Origin: Thecaphora thlaspeos | Taxonomy: Eukaryota > Basidiomycota > Ustilaginomycetes > Urocystidales > Glomosporiaceae | Direction: 5' to 3' | Assembly: GCA_900291925.1 (NCBI GenBank) | Contig: UWYS01000008.1 | Coordinates: forward strand, 434,001 to 498,000 | Length of the DNA stretch: 64,000 nt | Part shown: one piece after another, positions 24,021-35,287 of the stretch | How positions within the stretch are numbered: the stretch's first letter is position 1 | How the letters are laid out: every line of letters starts with the position of its first letter | Notes under the pieces: generated by a model | What the model saw: only the letters and a program-made list of their open reading frames with translations | Told to the model about the DNA's origin: nothing | The model's database searches: none | Translations under genes and position numbers: made by a program

Positions 24021-25110
24021 TGCAGAAGAGAGAGGAAAGGGAGGGTACGCAGCAGTCTAGCAACGGATGATGAGCCCTGTTCCGTCGACGGTGGGGGCGG
24101 AGGCAGACACCGAGGAGATATTGAAGGCCGAGGTGAGTGGCCGAGGTGGTTGGGATCGGGCGCGACGGCCGAAATGTGGTCGGAGGGATGGCGAAGGCGG
24201 GGGTGGCGTTCCCTACGTCTCTATCGCGGGTGGCGCTACGGAGAGGGCTCGTTTAGTTTGCCGCACTACTCCGTTGCGGGTCGCCTGTCCGGTTCCTCTG
24301 AGCCGATGTTGGGGGCCTTGACGATGCGTGCGTCGGTGCGTGTGTTGCGACGGGCGACAAGGCGGAGGTAGGATGTGGTGGATGTGGTGGACAGGGGACG
24401 AGGATGGGGACCGATTGGGAGACGAGTTGCTCGGACGACCCTGCTCGGAGGGAGATTTTTTTCTTTTTATTTTGGTTGCTCAGCAGGCTGGGTGGCCCTA
24501 GGAAGTTCCGACACGAAAATTCCACAATTTGAGGCGCACCCTCTGTCGCGCGAGAGGAGAGAGGGGTGGAGGCAGGGGAAGCCTATTCTGAGCTGGAGCG
24601 GCAGCCCAGAGTGACGTTGGCCCGCTCTGCCCCGCGCCTTGCTGCCTGCCTACGGGCACGGGGCACTGATCGCAGAGGCGAGGCGGCGAGCCCTCAGCGC
24701 GCAGGCGCAGGCGCAGGCGCGGCGTTGCGTGCATTCCTCGGCCTGGCCTCCACCTCCCTCAATCTCACGCTGGCGCCTCTCACATCTCAGCTGGCGTCTG
24801 GTGGCTTGGCAGCTGGTGCAAGGCCCGCGCTCGACCGCCTCGAAGCGCCTCAGACAGCCATCTCAGGCAAAGTACACACAGGTTACAGAGGTTTAGCGAG
24901 CCTCGCCCCAGACCGACGGAGCGACGTAGTTACGGCAGGTTGCTCTCGAAGCGCAAGACACGCATACACGCACACAATGCCGTCAGGGCAGAGGCAAGCC
25001 TAGCCAAGGCATGCGACGGGCGTATAAAGGTCGTGCCGACTCTCGCCACTTCCTGTCCCCGTTTCCCCCCGACACCTCACCTCCTTGACCCCACACAACG
25101 TCTTTCCACC
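24021..25110. other. Divergent promoter region RPO41 / small Gln-rich gene
   Basis: 1.1 kb with no gene. Contains a TCGCGCGA core at 24546-24553, the same core as in the array at 45.3-45.7 kb, and a GCGCAGGCGCAGGC repeat at about 24697-24721. The last 50 bases before the plus-strand ATG are C-rich. Confidence 0.55.
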
Positions 25111-25724
25111 ATGGACCAGCTCAACAACTTCCTCAACACGCAGGGCCAGCAGCAGCAGGGCGGCGACGACAACAACAACCAGCAGCAGCAGCAGCGCTCC
25201 GGAGGCTTTGGCGGCATGCTCAACAACGCCCTCGGCGGCGGCCAGCAGGGCGAGGCCAACGAGGACGGGCTGGACAAGGCCGTCGACATGTTGCAGGAGC
25301 GTGTCATGGGACAGGGCAACCAGAGCAACGAGGTGCGTGTGCATCTCGGCCTTGATCCGGCTGTCGGGCGACGCGAGCGATCGAGGCCACGGCAGCAAGC
25401 TGACCGCTAAAGCCCCTCGTGACCCTGCTGGCCCCCTGGTGCCGCATCCACGGCAGTCGGCCATCGAGCAGCAGAAGGACGAGATGATCTCGGACGGCAT
25501 CCGAGACCAGTACAAGAAGTTCACCAGTACGTGTCACGAGCAGCGGCGGCGGCCAGCGTCTCGGAGCAAGAGCTTGATGGCACGACGGTGATGGCCGTAT
25601 GTGACTACACAAGCGTCTGTGACAGCACGAGCCTCGCTGCTGAACACCACGACTCCTTGGCCCCCTCTGCACGATCTCATCCACGGCGACAGGCGGCGAC
25701 TTCCCCATTAGCGACAAGTCGTAG
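25111..25724 (+). CDS. Small Gln/Gly-rich protein with conserved acidic/basic C-terminal segment
   Basis: Exons 25111-25332, 25457-25526 and 25693-25724 give 107 aa; introns are GTGCGT...GGCAG and GTACGT...GACAG. The N-terminal part is MDQLNNFLNT and then Gln/Asn/Gly-rich; the second half is DGLDKAVDMLQERV, MISDGIRDQYKKFT and a short DFPISDKS end. The layout (N-terminal 'LN.FL', 'LDKA.D', then 'I.D.IR..YKK.TG') matches small fungal proteins sometimes labelled DDR48-like or stress-induced; I do not know a biochemical role. No signal peptide or membrane segment. The alternative without splicing would end in unconserved Arg-rich sequence. Confidence 0.7.
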
Positions 25725-27246
25725 ACGGCTTCCATGGAAGAATCACATGTAACACGACAGCTATAGCCAGCTAGGTATTGCCCTCTCCGTTCCGAGATTC
25801 AGCTCAATCAAAGACGATGCAGAACAGTCGCGAAAGGCGGGGCGTTGTGCCGCCCGACCGCGACGGCGCGCAAGGGGGAGGAGAACGGTGCCGCGCTGTG
25901 TTGCGCGTGTCGAGGCGTGTGCCGGAAGCACCGAGTTTGAAGATTGGAGACTACTCTGTTGCTGTGCAAGGGTGGGCCGACAAAGAACTGGAGGGTGGCA
26001 TGACGATGGGCAGAGGCGGGTGGTGAAGACGAGCGGGGCCGCATGCCCTGCGGCGGGGGCAACGGGCGCCGAGACGTGTGTCGAAATTCGACTTTGGCAC
26101 GAAGCTGCGCCTGCCGCCTCGCTGTGCGGGCTTGGCCCGAGGCGAGTGGCGGCGGACGCGCCCGCTCGACCACCATCCCCCCTCTCTCCTCCTCTCTCCT
26201 CTCTCCTCTCTCCTCTCTCATCCCGCACACCAACAAGGCACGACCACGCCCATCACACGTCAAACCTCCGCAGCACGGCTCGCACATCCGCATCCTCTAC
26301 AGCACGCTGTCTGGCGCAACTCGGCGGGGATTCGCGCTTGAGCCTCCCGCTCACGGAAAGCACACGTCAAGCGCCCCATCTCGTCCCGCCACCGTCCACC
26401 GCCGGCGGCGCTCAAGCACAAGGCGGGCCCGCTCTTCTTTGTTGTGCACCTCTCGGCCCGAGCTGCGAGCGGGTCGCTCGAGTCGACACCCGTCTCTGAG
26501 CGCAGCACCGCTGCTTGGCCACGCCCGTTGTACCTCGTACCGGCTGGCTGACGCGGTATTTGCCTTGCGCCACGGACCTCTCTCGCGTCTCGGCCGCTTT
26601 CTCCCTGTGTGCGCTGATCTCATCGGCCTCTCACTCCCCCTCACATAGCGACGAGCGACGGCTTCCAACGTCCATCACCTGCCACCCACTAAAACTCGCC
26701 TTCCAGCTCTTACCGCTTCGTCCCATCGACTTCTGTCTGTCCGAGGGTAGAAGCCCCCGTCCCTACCGCTTCCCTATCTCTCATAGCGGCGTACGCTTCC
26801 CTTTCTCCTTTGCTCGCCACATCCAACGTCGGAGCCAAGTAAGCTTGTTCCACAGACCACCACCGCCGCCGCCGCCGCCACCACCACCCGCAGCCGAGGA
26901 CGACGCCACCTCAGAACTCGACGTCCCACTGTCCCACCTTCTCCACAGACCATCGGAGCGTTAAGCTCCCAAGGGGAGATTGACGACGAGGCCGCGCATC
27001 GCCGCAAAGCCCTGCACACAACGCCTCTTCTGGCTGACACGGGTCTGAAAGATGCAGCATGCTCTAGCCAGCCCTCCCGCGACTTTATCCCATCAAAACG
27101 AGCGCCCCTCAGCGCATCACTTCCACAAGACCGCAGCATCCAGACCACCACCATCAGCCACCCTTTCGCCACCGCCATCAGCGTCACCATCGCCATCGCC
27201 GCCAGCAGCGTACTCCACCGCCGCCAAGGGCGCGACCACACCCAGC
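25725..27246. other. SET2 upstream region
   Basis: 1.5 kb with no separate gene. It includes a (CTCTCCT)n run at about 26180-26220 and GCC/ACC triplet repeats at 26861-26890. An in-frame upstream ATG at 27052 would add 65 low-complexity residues to SET2; I prefer the ATG at 27247. Confidence 0.5.
26180..26220. repeat. CTCTCCT tandem repeat
   Basis: Imperfect repeats of CTCTCCT/CTCTC in the SET2 upstream region, strongly pyrimidine on the plus strand. Confidence 0.7.
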
Positions 27247-30200
27247 ATGACTGATACTCAGCAGACGGCGTCATTCGATGACGTCTCGGGGCAGCTTGTG
27301 AAATCCGAGACCGCGTCTACGCCACAACTCCCACCCGCTGCAGAGTCCGAGCCAGAGAAGCAGGTCGAGCCGCCACTCACCGCCGCAGCTGCCTCCTCCT
27401 CGGACATCTCGGCGCTGAAACCGGAGGCCGGAAGACCGCCTGCCGACGAGTCGACGATCGTTCCAGTCAAGCAGGAAGGATCCGATGTCGGTGGTCCGGT
27501 GGCTGTAGAGTCAATAGCGCCACCCGAGGCGGACGACATGGAGCTCGATGACGAGCAGCTAGACATCCCTCCGTATGCAAAGGACGAGAGCGGCAAGGAC
27601 AAGGCAGCGGCGCCACCGTCGTTCTCGCCCTCGCCCTCGCCCTCGCCCTCGCCTCCGCCAGACTCGCACCGACCGCCACCACGCATTGAAGCGGTCAAGA
27701 CCGAGGGATCGTCCTCTCCCCTCGATCCAGCGTTGAAGCGGTCGTCGCAGTCGTCAAAGCTCGGTCTCGCATCGCTGGGCGAACCGGCGGAAGGCGATGA
27801 CGGGGTCGATGACGACCAGGCCATGAAGCGCTCCTCGTCGCACGCGTCAGCCTCGTCGTCGTCTGCCAACGCCGATTGCAAGGTTAAGAAGGGCGCTCTG
27901 GCCATGCCGCCGCAGCTCATCGGCCACCTGCCGAGGGCCGAAAAGGAAGCGTTGGCCACGTTTGTCGAGCTGACGTCCAACGACTACCACGACAAGAAGC
28001 TCAGCAAAACGCGGGGTGGCTTCCAGGACGCAATGGTCTGCGACTGCAGCTTCACTCCGGGTGAGTGTCCCGAGCTCTTCCACACGCAGAAAGCCGAGAG
28101 GGCCATCGGCGAGCAGACCGAGCCCGTGCGCGATTGGAAGCATGCACGCTGATGCCGAGACCCGACCTCCCTCTTCCGTTCGTCTAACTGCTGCCATCAC
28201 CCTGTCCCACCGTCACCTGTACCCTCCAGGCGTCGACGACGAGGCCCTCGCCTGCTCCGCCTACTCGGGCTGCATCAACCGCGCGACGCAGGTCGAATGC
28301 GTGGCGTCCGATTGCAATTGCGGCAAGTACTGTCAGAATCAGCGCTTCCAGCGCAGGGAGTACGCCGACGTCGAGATCGTCCAAACCGAACATAAAGGGT
28401 TCGGGCTTCGCGCCGCGACGGACATGATGAGAGAAACGTTCATCTACGAATATGTCGGCGAGGTCATGAACGAGCCGACCTTCCGCCAGCGGATGCAGCA
28501 GTACCGGATCGAGGGGATCCGCCACTTCTACTTCATGATGCTGCAGAAGGGCGAGTACCTCGATGCGACGAAAAAGGGCGGTCGCGGCCGCTTCATCAAC
28601 CACAGCTGCAACCCCAACTGCTTTGTCGCCAAGTGGCAGGTCGGCAAGCACATGCGGATGGGCATATTTGCCAAGCGCGACATCGCGCGCGGTGAGGAGC
28701 TGACGTTCGACTACAACGTCGACCGCTACGGCAACGACGCCCAGAAGTGCCACTGCGGCGAGCCAAACTGCGTTGGAACGCTGGGCGGCAAGACACAGAC
28801 CGACATCGGTGGGATCGCCGACATCTTCCTCCAGGCGCTCGGAATCAAGGACCAGGTCGAGCAGATGGAGGCGCGCGGGACCAAGAAGCGCAAGAGCAAG
28901 GAGCTCGATCGCGACTTTGTCCCTCTTCTGCGACCCGTCAAGGTCGAGGAGGTCTTTAAGGTGATGACGGGCATCCGGCAGGCCAACGCCAACCAGCAAA
29001 TCCTCCAGAAGCTACTGATGCGCGTCGAGATGACCGAGGACCCGGACGTTCAGAAGAGTCTTGTGAAGCTCCATGGCTTTGACGCCATGTACGGCGTGCT
29101 CGTCGACTGGAAGGAGGACCGCAACATCATCATGCTTGCCCTCAGCAGCCTGGCGCGGTGGCCGCTGATCGCCAAGAACAAGGTCGTCGACTCGGGCATC
29201 GAGACGCAGGTGGCCTACCTCCGCGCCTACTACCGTGAGCGCTCGGCAACGGTCAAATCCAAGAAGCAGGAGGACGGTGGCGACGGCGACGGCACTGCTG
29301 CGGGCGACGATGCGGGCGATGCAGAGGCCAAGGAGGATTTGTCGGTGTCGAGTCGGGCCGAGCAGCTGCTCGACGCATGGGACAAGCTCGACATGGGCTA
29401 CCGGATCGCCCGCCGCGAGGCCGACGATGCCGCCGCCGTCGATGCAGCGCGCGAGAAGGTCGGCTACTCCGCCTACGTCGATCGTCGCCGGACGCACGAG
29501 CTGGTCGACGAGCAGACGGTGGCGCTCGAGGAGGCCCGGGCGCCCAACGCCGTTTCCGAGGAGCTCGGCAAGCCGATGCCCGACTGGAGCCGAAACGAGA
29601 TGGACATGCCGATGCGCCAGCTGCCCGCCGCCATTGGCCGCGGGCCCGCAGCACGCATCGTCGACGGCCGTATGGGAGCTGGGCTCGGAGGGCACGGGGG
29701 CGGAGGCGGACCGGGCTTTTTCTCACCAGCGCGTGGCACAATGAACGGCGTCGGCTTCGGCGGCAGCCCGAGGACGCCGGACCAGATGCTGCCAGGCTCG
29801 CCCTCGCCCTTCCACAAGCTCAACACATCGTCGTCGCTCAAGCCGCCGCCGGCGGTGGTTTCGACACCATCGCAGACGATCGAGGACATCATCCGTCAGG
29901 CCAACGAGGAAGAGGAGAAGCGACGCAAGCGCGCCGAGGCGCAGGCGCGAGCGGCGAGGGAGGCGGAGTTGTCGTCCTCGAGTTCGCCACAGAAGCACAG
30001 CCGACCCTCTTCAACGTCTGCCTCGCACTCGGACAAGCGGCGGAAGTCGTCGTCGACGACGTCGACGTCACGAGGGGTCATCGCGGCGGGCGTCGGGATC
30101 GACTTTAACGAGGACGGCTCGGTAGCGACTCCGACTGCGGGCTCGGGTGCGACCTACGACGATGCGTCTACGCGTGCCAGCAGCAATGAGAAGAAGCTGC

Positions 30201-30674
30201 GCAAGATGATTGGCGAGATTGTCGTCAAGCAGATGTCGAAGCACAAGGACGAATTCGAGCGCGAGACGTTCAAGAAGTACGCCAAGGAGGTGAGTTTCCT
30301 TTGCTGCTGCGCCTCGCCTCACTTCCATTGTCTTCCCTTCTAGCACGCCAACTGACGTGTACTTCCGCTCCTCCCCCCTTATTCCACCCGTCTAGCTGAC
30401 AAACGTGATCGTCTCGAAAGAGATGAAAAACCCAAAATACTATCCTCCGCCCAACAACGGTGTCTTCGAGGAACTCTCCAACGACAAACGAACAAAAGTG
30501 AAAGCATTCTGCATCGAGTATATCGGCAAGCTGCTAGGGAGGAAGGGCAACAGGGTTGGATCGTCGTCTTCGAGACGTACCAACGTCACTGCCAACGGCA
30601 ACAACGATGACGAAAGAATGCCCCCGCCACCAACTTCGAATCAGCATACACCTTCCATCGATACGCCGCGATAA
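27247..30674 (+). CDS. SET2: Histone H3 lysine-36 methyltransferase SET2
   Basis: Exons 27247-28060, 28230-30289 and 30396-30674 give 1050 aa. The first 260 residues are disordered (Pro/Ser/Glu/Asp). The AWS domain starts with CDCSF, with GVDDEALACSA after the intron, then CNCGKYCQNQRF. The SET domain has GFGLRA, EYVGEV, RFINHSCNPNC and LTFDYN; post-SET is CHCGEPNCVG. A helical TFIIS/LEDGF-like middle region follows (LQKLLMRVEMTEDPDVQKSL), then Ser-rich sequence with coiled-coil-like Glu/Arg repeats. The C-terminal SRI domain (FERETFKKYAKELTNVIVSK) is rebuilt across intron 2 and binds the RNA polymerase II tail. I did not recognise the usual WW domain. Set2 travels with elongating polymerase and methylates H3K36. 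Confidence 0.95.
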
Positions 30675-30908
30675 AGCGCGTTCGCAATGACGTCGTAGCT
30701 GTAAAGTAAAAAAACCCCTCGCTGGTCACACTCCACTCTTTGCTCTTTCGCTCTTCACACATTCTATACCTCTCAATTTGACCCTGACTCGACATGGAAT
30801 GGTATCACAAGCAACCCCATCCCTCTCTCTCTCTCCAAATCCGCACCGATCGATAGAAAACGTAGCTTCTTTCCTGTGCCCGTTTCTTCCTTCTGTAATG
30901 CCTATGTC
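30675..30908. terminator. Shared convergent 3' region of SET2 and SEC12
   Basis: Only 234 bp lie between the two stop codons. It includes an A-rich stretch (30703-30715) that may serve SET2 polyadenylation. Overlapping 3' ends are likely. Confidence 0.4.
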
Positions 30909-32567
30909 TCAACTCAATCGACCTTGCAAGATGAGTGCGGCTACAACGGCAATAAAGGCGAGTAGGATGGTGACGTACACTCCTCCTCTTGTCTCCGTTA
31001 GAGTCTGAAGACCGCCCTTGGCTGCAGAGTCGGGTGGCGGGATTCGGATGATGCGTAGCGTGTTGTCTGCCGATGCACTGACGAGGAGAGACGAGGAAGG
31101 GTTGAAGTGCAGAGATGTCGGTGGGAAGTCGTGCGCATGTAGGATCTTTAAGATCGGCTGTGAGCAGAGAAGGGAAGAGGAGAGAGGTCAACAAGGTCAG
31201 GCGATTCGATCACAAGCAACCGATAAGGTGAGACTTTGACATCACACTCACGCGCAACGTCCTGGCGTCCAATACGCCAACGCTCAGGTCAGAACTACCG
31301 TACGCTAACAGCTTGCCGTCCGGGCTGACGTCGAATACCGTGACGGGCCGGTCCGAGACGTGTCTCGTCTCGATAAGGTCCCAGCTATCGGCATCCCACG
31401 CCGTGACGAAGCTCTTGCGGATCTTTGCCTTTGCCCCACGCCCCGCCGCACCGGATGCAGCAGCATTGACGACGGTAAAGAGCCGTTCGCGACTCGCGTC
31501 GCCGCGTCCGAAGCGCGCGGCGCGGAAGAAGCAGGGACCTTTTCCGCCCAGAGCTGGGTTCTTGATGGTCTGGATCACCTGGGCGTATCCGGCTTCGGGA
31601 GGAGAGTCGGAGTCGGAGTCGTCTGGTTGAGGGGAGTGTCGTGGAGAGCCGCCTTCCGGTGTCTCGGGGGTGGGTCGAGGTGTGGTCGAGTAGACGACAA
31701 GCTTGGAGGACGAGGTGAAGACGAGGTGGCTGCCCGCCTCGGAAAAGTCGGCATCGTAGATCTCGTCGTTCCGGAAATCGTCAGAGGGGATGCCGGTGGT
31801 GTTGGGTGCCTCGTCGGATATCGGGGAGCCGGCGTTGGTGTTGGTGTTGGTGTTGTTGCTGCTGCTGCTGCTGGTCGAGGATTTCCAGACGTTGGCGAGC
31901 GAGGGATACCGTTGAAGTGCGATCTAAGTGTGCGAAGGGAAGGGGTGCGGAAGAAAGAGGAGGGAAAGCCTTGATTGTCAGTGCCGATTCGCTCGCTCCG
32001 CCCTTGTCTTTGAGTCGCCTCGCTCACCTTTCCGTCTGTGCTTGCGACGGCGAGCATCCTGCCGCTTGGGCTGAAGCGTGTGACCTTTTGATACTGCTCT
32101 GGATCGGTGATGTCGAGCGACTTGGCGGCGTTGAGGCTGTTGATCTTGACGGTAGGTAGCTCTGTGATGTTTTCCTTTTCACTGCTGCGAGCGCCGCTGT
32201 CGTCCTGCTTTGCATGTTGCTTTTCCGCCTCGGAGAGGGACCAGTGGTAGATGCGGAGGTGGTCGTTGTGACCCTGCGTGAGCTGTTGGGCGGTGGTGTT
32301 GATGCCGCAGAGGATGTGTTTGGGCTGGGTATTGACGGCCATGGTCATGGGAGCATCTTCGTCGCGGGAGAGGTTGAGTTGGTGGAGTTTTGTGATGGAC
32401 TGATCTGGGAGGGAGATTTGAGCGGCGACGATGGCGTTTGTGACGCCGGAGCGGCCTGCGCCGCCTCCGCCAGCATAGAGGACGACATCGTCGGAGAGGA
32501 AGTCGACAGAGTAGACGGGGATGTGCGCGTCTACGGAAAAGTGCGAAGTGCGCGTCATGGCGGGCAA
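30909..32567 (-). CDS. SEC12: SEC12/PREB-type Sar1 guanine-nucleotide exchange factor
   Basis: Exons 32567-32028, 31923-31252 and 31157-30909 give 486 aa; introns are GTGAGC...CTTAG and GTGAGT...CACAG. The N-terminal blade carries YAGGGGAGRSGVTNAIV, the GGGG-SG-xN loop characteristic of Sec12/PREB that contacts Sar1 (family knowledge). WD-like repeats follow: KVTRFSPSGRMLAVASTDGK, FDVSPDGKLLAYGSSDLSVG and SLHFNPSSSLLVSASADNTL. A single membrane helix (VYVTILLAFIAVVAALIL) sits at the very C-terminus with almost no lumenal tail. A Ser/Asn/Thr-rich loop near residues 200-230 is an insertion. The role is to load Sar1 with GTP at the ER to start COPII coats. A second in-frame Met lies three codons downstream of the start. 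Confidence 0.85.
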
Positions 32568-33016
32568 GCGAAGGGCGTGTGGTGGTGGTGGTGGTGGTGG
32601 TGGTCAAGGGGAAGGGAGCGCAGGCGAGGCACGACCGCTGTCCCCTCGTCCTGGCGGCTGAATCAAGCCTGGTCTGTGCGGGCCTGTGCGGGCCTGTGCG
32701 GCGCCAGGAAAGTTGTAAAAAGCGCACGCAAATTCAAAGGGCAAAAAGGCGGTCGGCCGTTGGAAGCGGCCAACGTGCACCGCCGCCACCGCCACCAGCA
32801 AACCCTCTTCTTGACCACCATCCACCACACCTCCCGCCCTCCCCAGCTCATCCTAACCACACCGAAGGCGTTCCAGCACCACAATTCCTCCCTTTTCTCC
32901 TCCCTCCCCTTTCCCATATCCTCCCCGCCAGGGTACGTGCAGGTCACGACGCTCGCCCGCGCCACACGCCAGCTCGGCCCTTCTCGTCCCCTTGCCTTTC
33001 AGGTACTCCTTCCAAC
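32568..33016. promoter_or_regulatory. Divergent promoter SEC12 / desaturase
   Basis: 449 bp. A (GTG)n run at 32580-32605 lies beside the SEC12 start, GGGCCTGTGC is repeated three times at about 32679-32702, and the plus-strand side is CT-rich. No gene. Confidence 0.5.
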
Positions 33017-34903
33017 ATGGCCACCGCCACCGCCACCGCCACATCCCTCCTCGCACCGCCTGCAGAAAAACATCGCGCTCCTCGCACATTCACGCGAGCA
33101 GATATCGCCCGCCGCATCGCGCAGGGCGAGACGCTCGTCCTTCACCGCCGCAGCGTCTATAAGCTCGACAAATGGCTTCAACGCCACCCAGGCGGAGAGC
33201 TCGCCATCCTGCACTTTGTGGGACGAGATGTCACTGACGAGATTGAGGCATACCACTCTCATCACACACTCGACGTCCTCATGAAGCGCTTCGTCATCGG
33301 ATACCTCGACGAGAAGGAATGGCAATCCTACCGCCCCCTCGTCCCGCCCATCCAGCTCGGCTATCGCAACGGCAAGCTCGACCACCCGCACGCCCAGATT
33401 GGCATGTGGACGCGAAGACCGCCGAGTGCCGCGATGCAGGATACAAAGGGGACGACAACCGGCGACGACGACGATTCGGCCGAGGTCGAAGAGCTGCTCG
33501 GCGCACAGCTCCGGGCCAAGAAAGTCGGCGCAGCCGCCAAAACAGCAGGCACATCGCAAGAAGCCTATCGCATCTCGAGACCGGAGACGTTTCCGCTACC
33601 TGTAGAGATCCTCGAACCGCCGGAGGATCCGCCATCGATCGATCCGGCTCGCGAGCGCGCCATCTCCGCGGCCTACAAAAAGATGCACGCCCAAGTCAAG
33701 GCCGCCGGCCTCTACGAGCTGCGACCATCTGGTTATGCACACGAGTGCCTCCGCTATGTCCTGCTCGGCGCCGCCGCCTGGTGGTTCCTTTCGCGGGGCC
33801 ACGCGCAGCTAGCTGTCGAGCGTGCATCAGAGACGGTCTCGACCTTCTCTTTCCTCTCGAGCTCGACCGTCTCCTACCTGCTCTCTTCGTTCTTCCTCGG
33901 CCTCTTCTGGCACCAGCTCACCTTCACCGCGCACGACTCGGGCCACAGCGGCATCACCCACTCGCACACCGTCGACCGGCTGATCGGGACGACGATTGCC
34001 GATTTTATCGGCGGCCTCAGCATCGGCTGGTGGTGCGATAACCACGACGTCCACCACCTCGTCACCAACCACCCAGAACACGACCCGGACATCCAGCACA
34101 TGCCCTTTTTCGCCATCTCGCCCAAGTTTGTGCTGGCCGGCGAGGCGTCCTACGTCGCCGAAAAGCACCAGCCCGAGGGAACTGACGGCGGGAACAAGGG
34201 GATCCCTACCGATACGCCCGCGTCTTCGCGCCCGCTGGGACTATGGTCGTCGTACTACCGCCGCCTGCTCGAGTTTGACGCTGTAGCGCGCTTCTTTCTC
34301 CGCTTCCAGCACAAGCTCTACTACATCGTCATGTCGCTGGGCCGCTTCAACCTCTACGCCAACTCGTACGGCTTCCTCGTCCTGCACGCCCGACGCGATA
34401 TGTGGCTGCTCGTGGAAGTGGTGGGGCTCATCTTCTTCTGGACGTGGTACGGACTGTTCCTACTCGGCAGTCTACCCAGCTGGACTCTCCGCATCTCCTA
34501 CCTTCTCATCAGCCACATCGTCACCTCTCCCCTACACGTTCAGATCGTCCTATCACACTTTGCGCAATCCTCTGAAGATCTCGGTCTGAGCGAGAGTTTT
34601 GCCTCTAGGCAGGTTAGGACGACGATGGACGTAGAATGTCCCCTTTGGATCGAATGGATACACGGAGGATTACACATGCAGGTATCGCATCATCTATTCC
34701 CACGCGTTCCGAGGCATAATCTGCGTGAGTTGAGGGATAGGTTCGTCAGACCTTTCTGTACGGCGAATGGGTTGAGGTATGAGGAATATGGTTTCGTAAA
34801 GGGAAATGGAAGGGTGCTGGATACGTTGAGAGGTGTAGCGGCTCAGGTGGAGGTCTTGTCTAAGGTGGCGCAGGCTAAGGCAAAGGGAGAGTTGGACCAT
34901 TGA
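33017..34903 (+). CDS. Cytochrome-b5-fused sphingolipid delta-8 desaturase
   Basis: A single 628-codon exon. Residues about 25-100 are a cytochrome b5 domain with the heme motif HPGGELAILHFVGRD. A long polar linker (about 120-220) precedes the membrane desaturase. Three His boxes coordinate the di-iron site: HDSGHSGITH near 308, DNHDVHHLVTNH near 343, and QVSHHLFPRVPRHN near 555, where the Gln replaces the first His as in front-end desaturases. Hydrophobic pairs flank the boxes. The Gln-type third box and N-terminal b5 fit fungal delta-8 (E) sphingolipid desaturases that modify the long-chain base of glucosylceramides in the ER; a delta-6 fatty-acid type is the main alternative. The start at the (MATATATATS) Met is chosen because the upstream in-frame sequence is promoter-like. 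Confidence 0.88.
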   Translation: MATATATATSLLAPPAEKHRAPRTFTRADIARRIAQGETLVLHRRSVYKLDKWLQRHPGGELAILHFVGRDVTDEIEAYHSHHTLDVLMKRFVIGYLDEKEWQSYRPLVPPIQLGYRNGKLDHPHAQIGMWTRRPPSAAMQDTKGTTTGDDDDSAEVEELLGAQLRAKKVGAAAKTAGTSQEAYRISRPETFPLPVEILEPPEDPPSIDPARERAISAAYKKMHAQVKAAGLYELRPSGYAHECLRYVLLGAAAWWFLSRGHAQLAVERASETVSTFSFLSSSTVSYLLSSFFLGLFWHQLTFTAHDSGHSGITHSHTVDRLIGTTIADFIGGLSIGWWCDNHDVHHLVTNHPEHDPDIQHMPFFAISPKFVLAGEASYVAEKHQPEGTDGGNKGIPTDTPASSRPLGLWSSYYRRLLEFDAVARFFLRFQHKLYYIVMSLGRFNLYANSYGFLVLHARRDMWLLVEVVGLIFFWTWYGLFLLGSLPSWTLRISYLLISHIVTSPLHVQIVLSHFAQSSEDLGLSESFASRQVRTTMDVECPLWIEWIHGGLHMQVSHHLFPRVPRHNLRELRDRFVRPFCTANGLRYEEYGFVKGNGRVLDTLRGVAAQVEVLSKVAQAKAKGELDH

Positions 34904-35287
34904 TCGGGTTGCGACCTTGCATAGTTCTTTTGTCTTTGGATACCGAATTCGTTTTTATCTTGTCAATATGAACCCTTCATGGAGGTTATCTTTGCCCATG
35001 CAGAGAAAGCAAGGCTGCGGAACAAGTCTGTTCCTTCTCGGGAGACTGCAATATCGTCAGGCAGTACCTTGGTTTCGCCGACAAGGAAAGCGATGAAAGA
35101 TGATCCAAAGCAAAGACCGACGATACTCAGGCAAAAAAGTACACCTCCTGACTCGACTACCGTCCGTGCAATCTAGCAACGAGACCACACATCCCTGACC
35201 AAGTCACAGCGACGGACGGCTTTTGCAGCAATGAAAGCATGCCTCTCTTCGTACTTCTACAACCATCGTTCCGAGCGACATGGGCAA
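34904..35287. other. Convergent 3' region desaturase / RET2
   Basis: 384 bp between stop codons, comparatively AT-richer; no gene seen. An AAAAAAG stretch near 35131 on the plus strand may be a polyadenylation-associated element. Confidence 0.45.

Noticed and set aside
27052..27246. Upstream ATG of SET2 at 27052
   Set aside because: Adds 65 Pro/Ser/His-rich residues with no conservation evidence; the ATG at 27247 precedes typical acidic Set2 N-terminal sequence. Not excluded.
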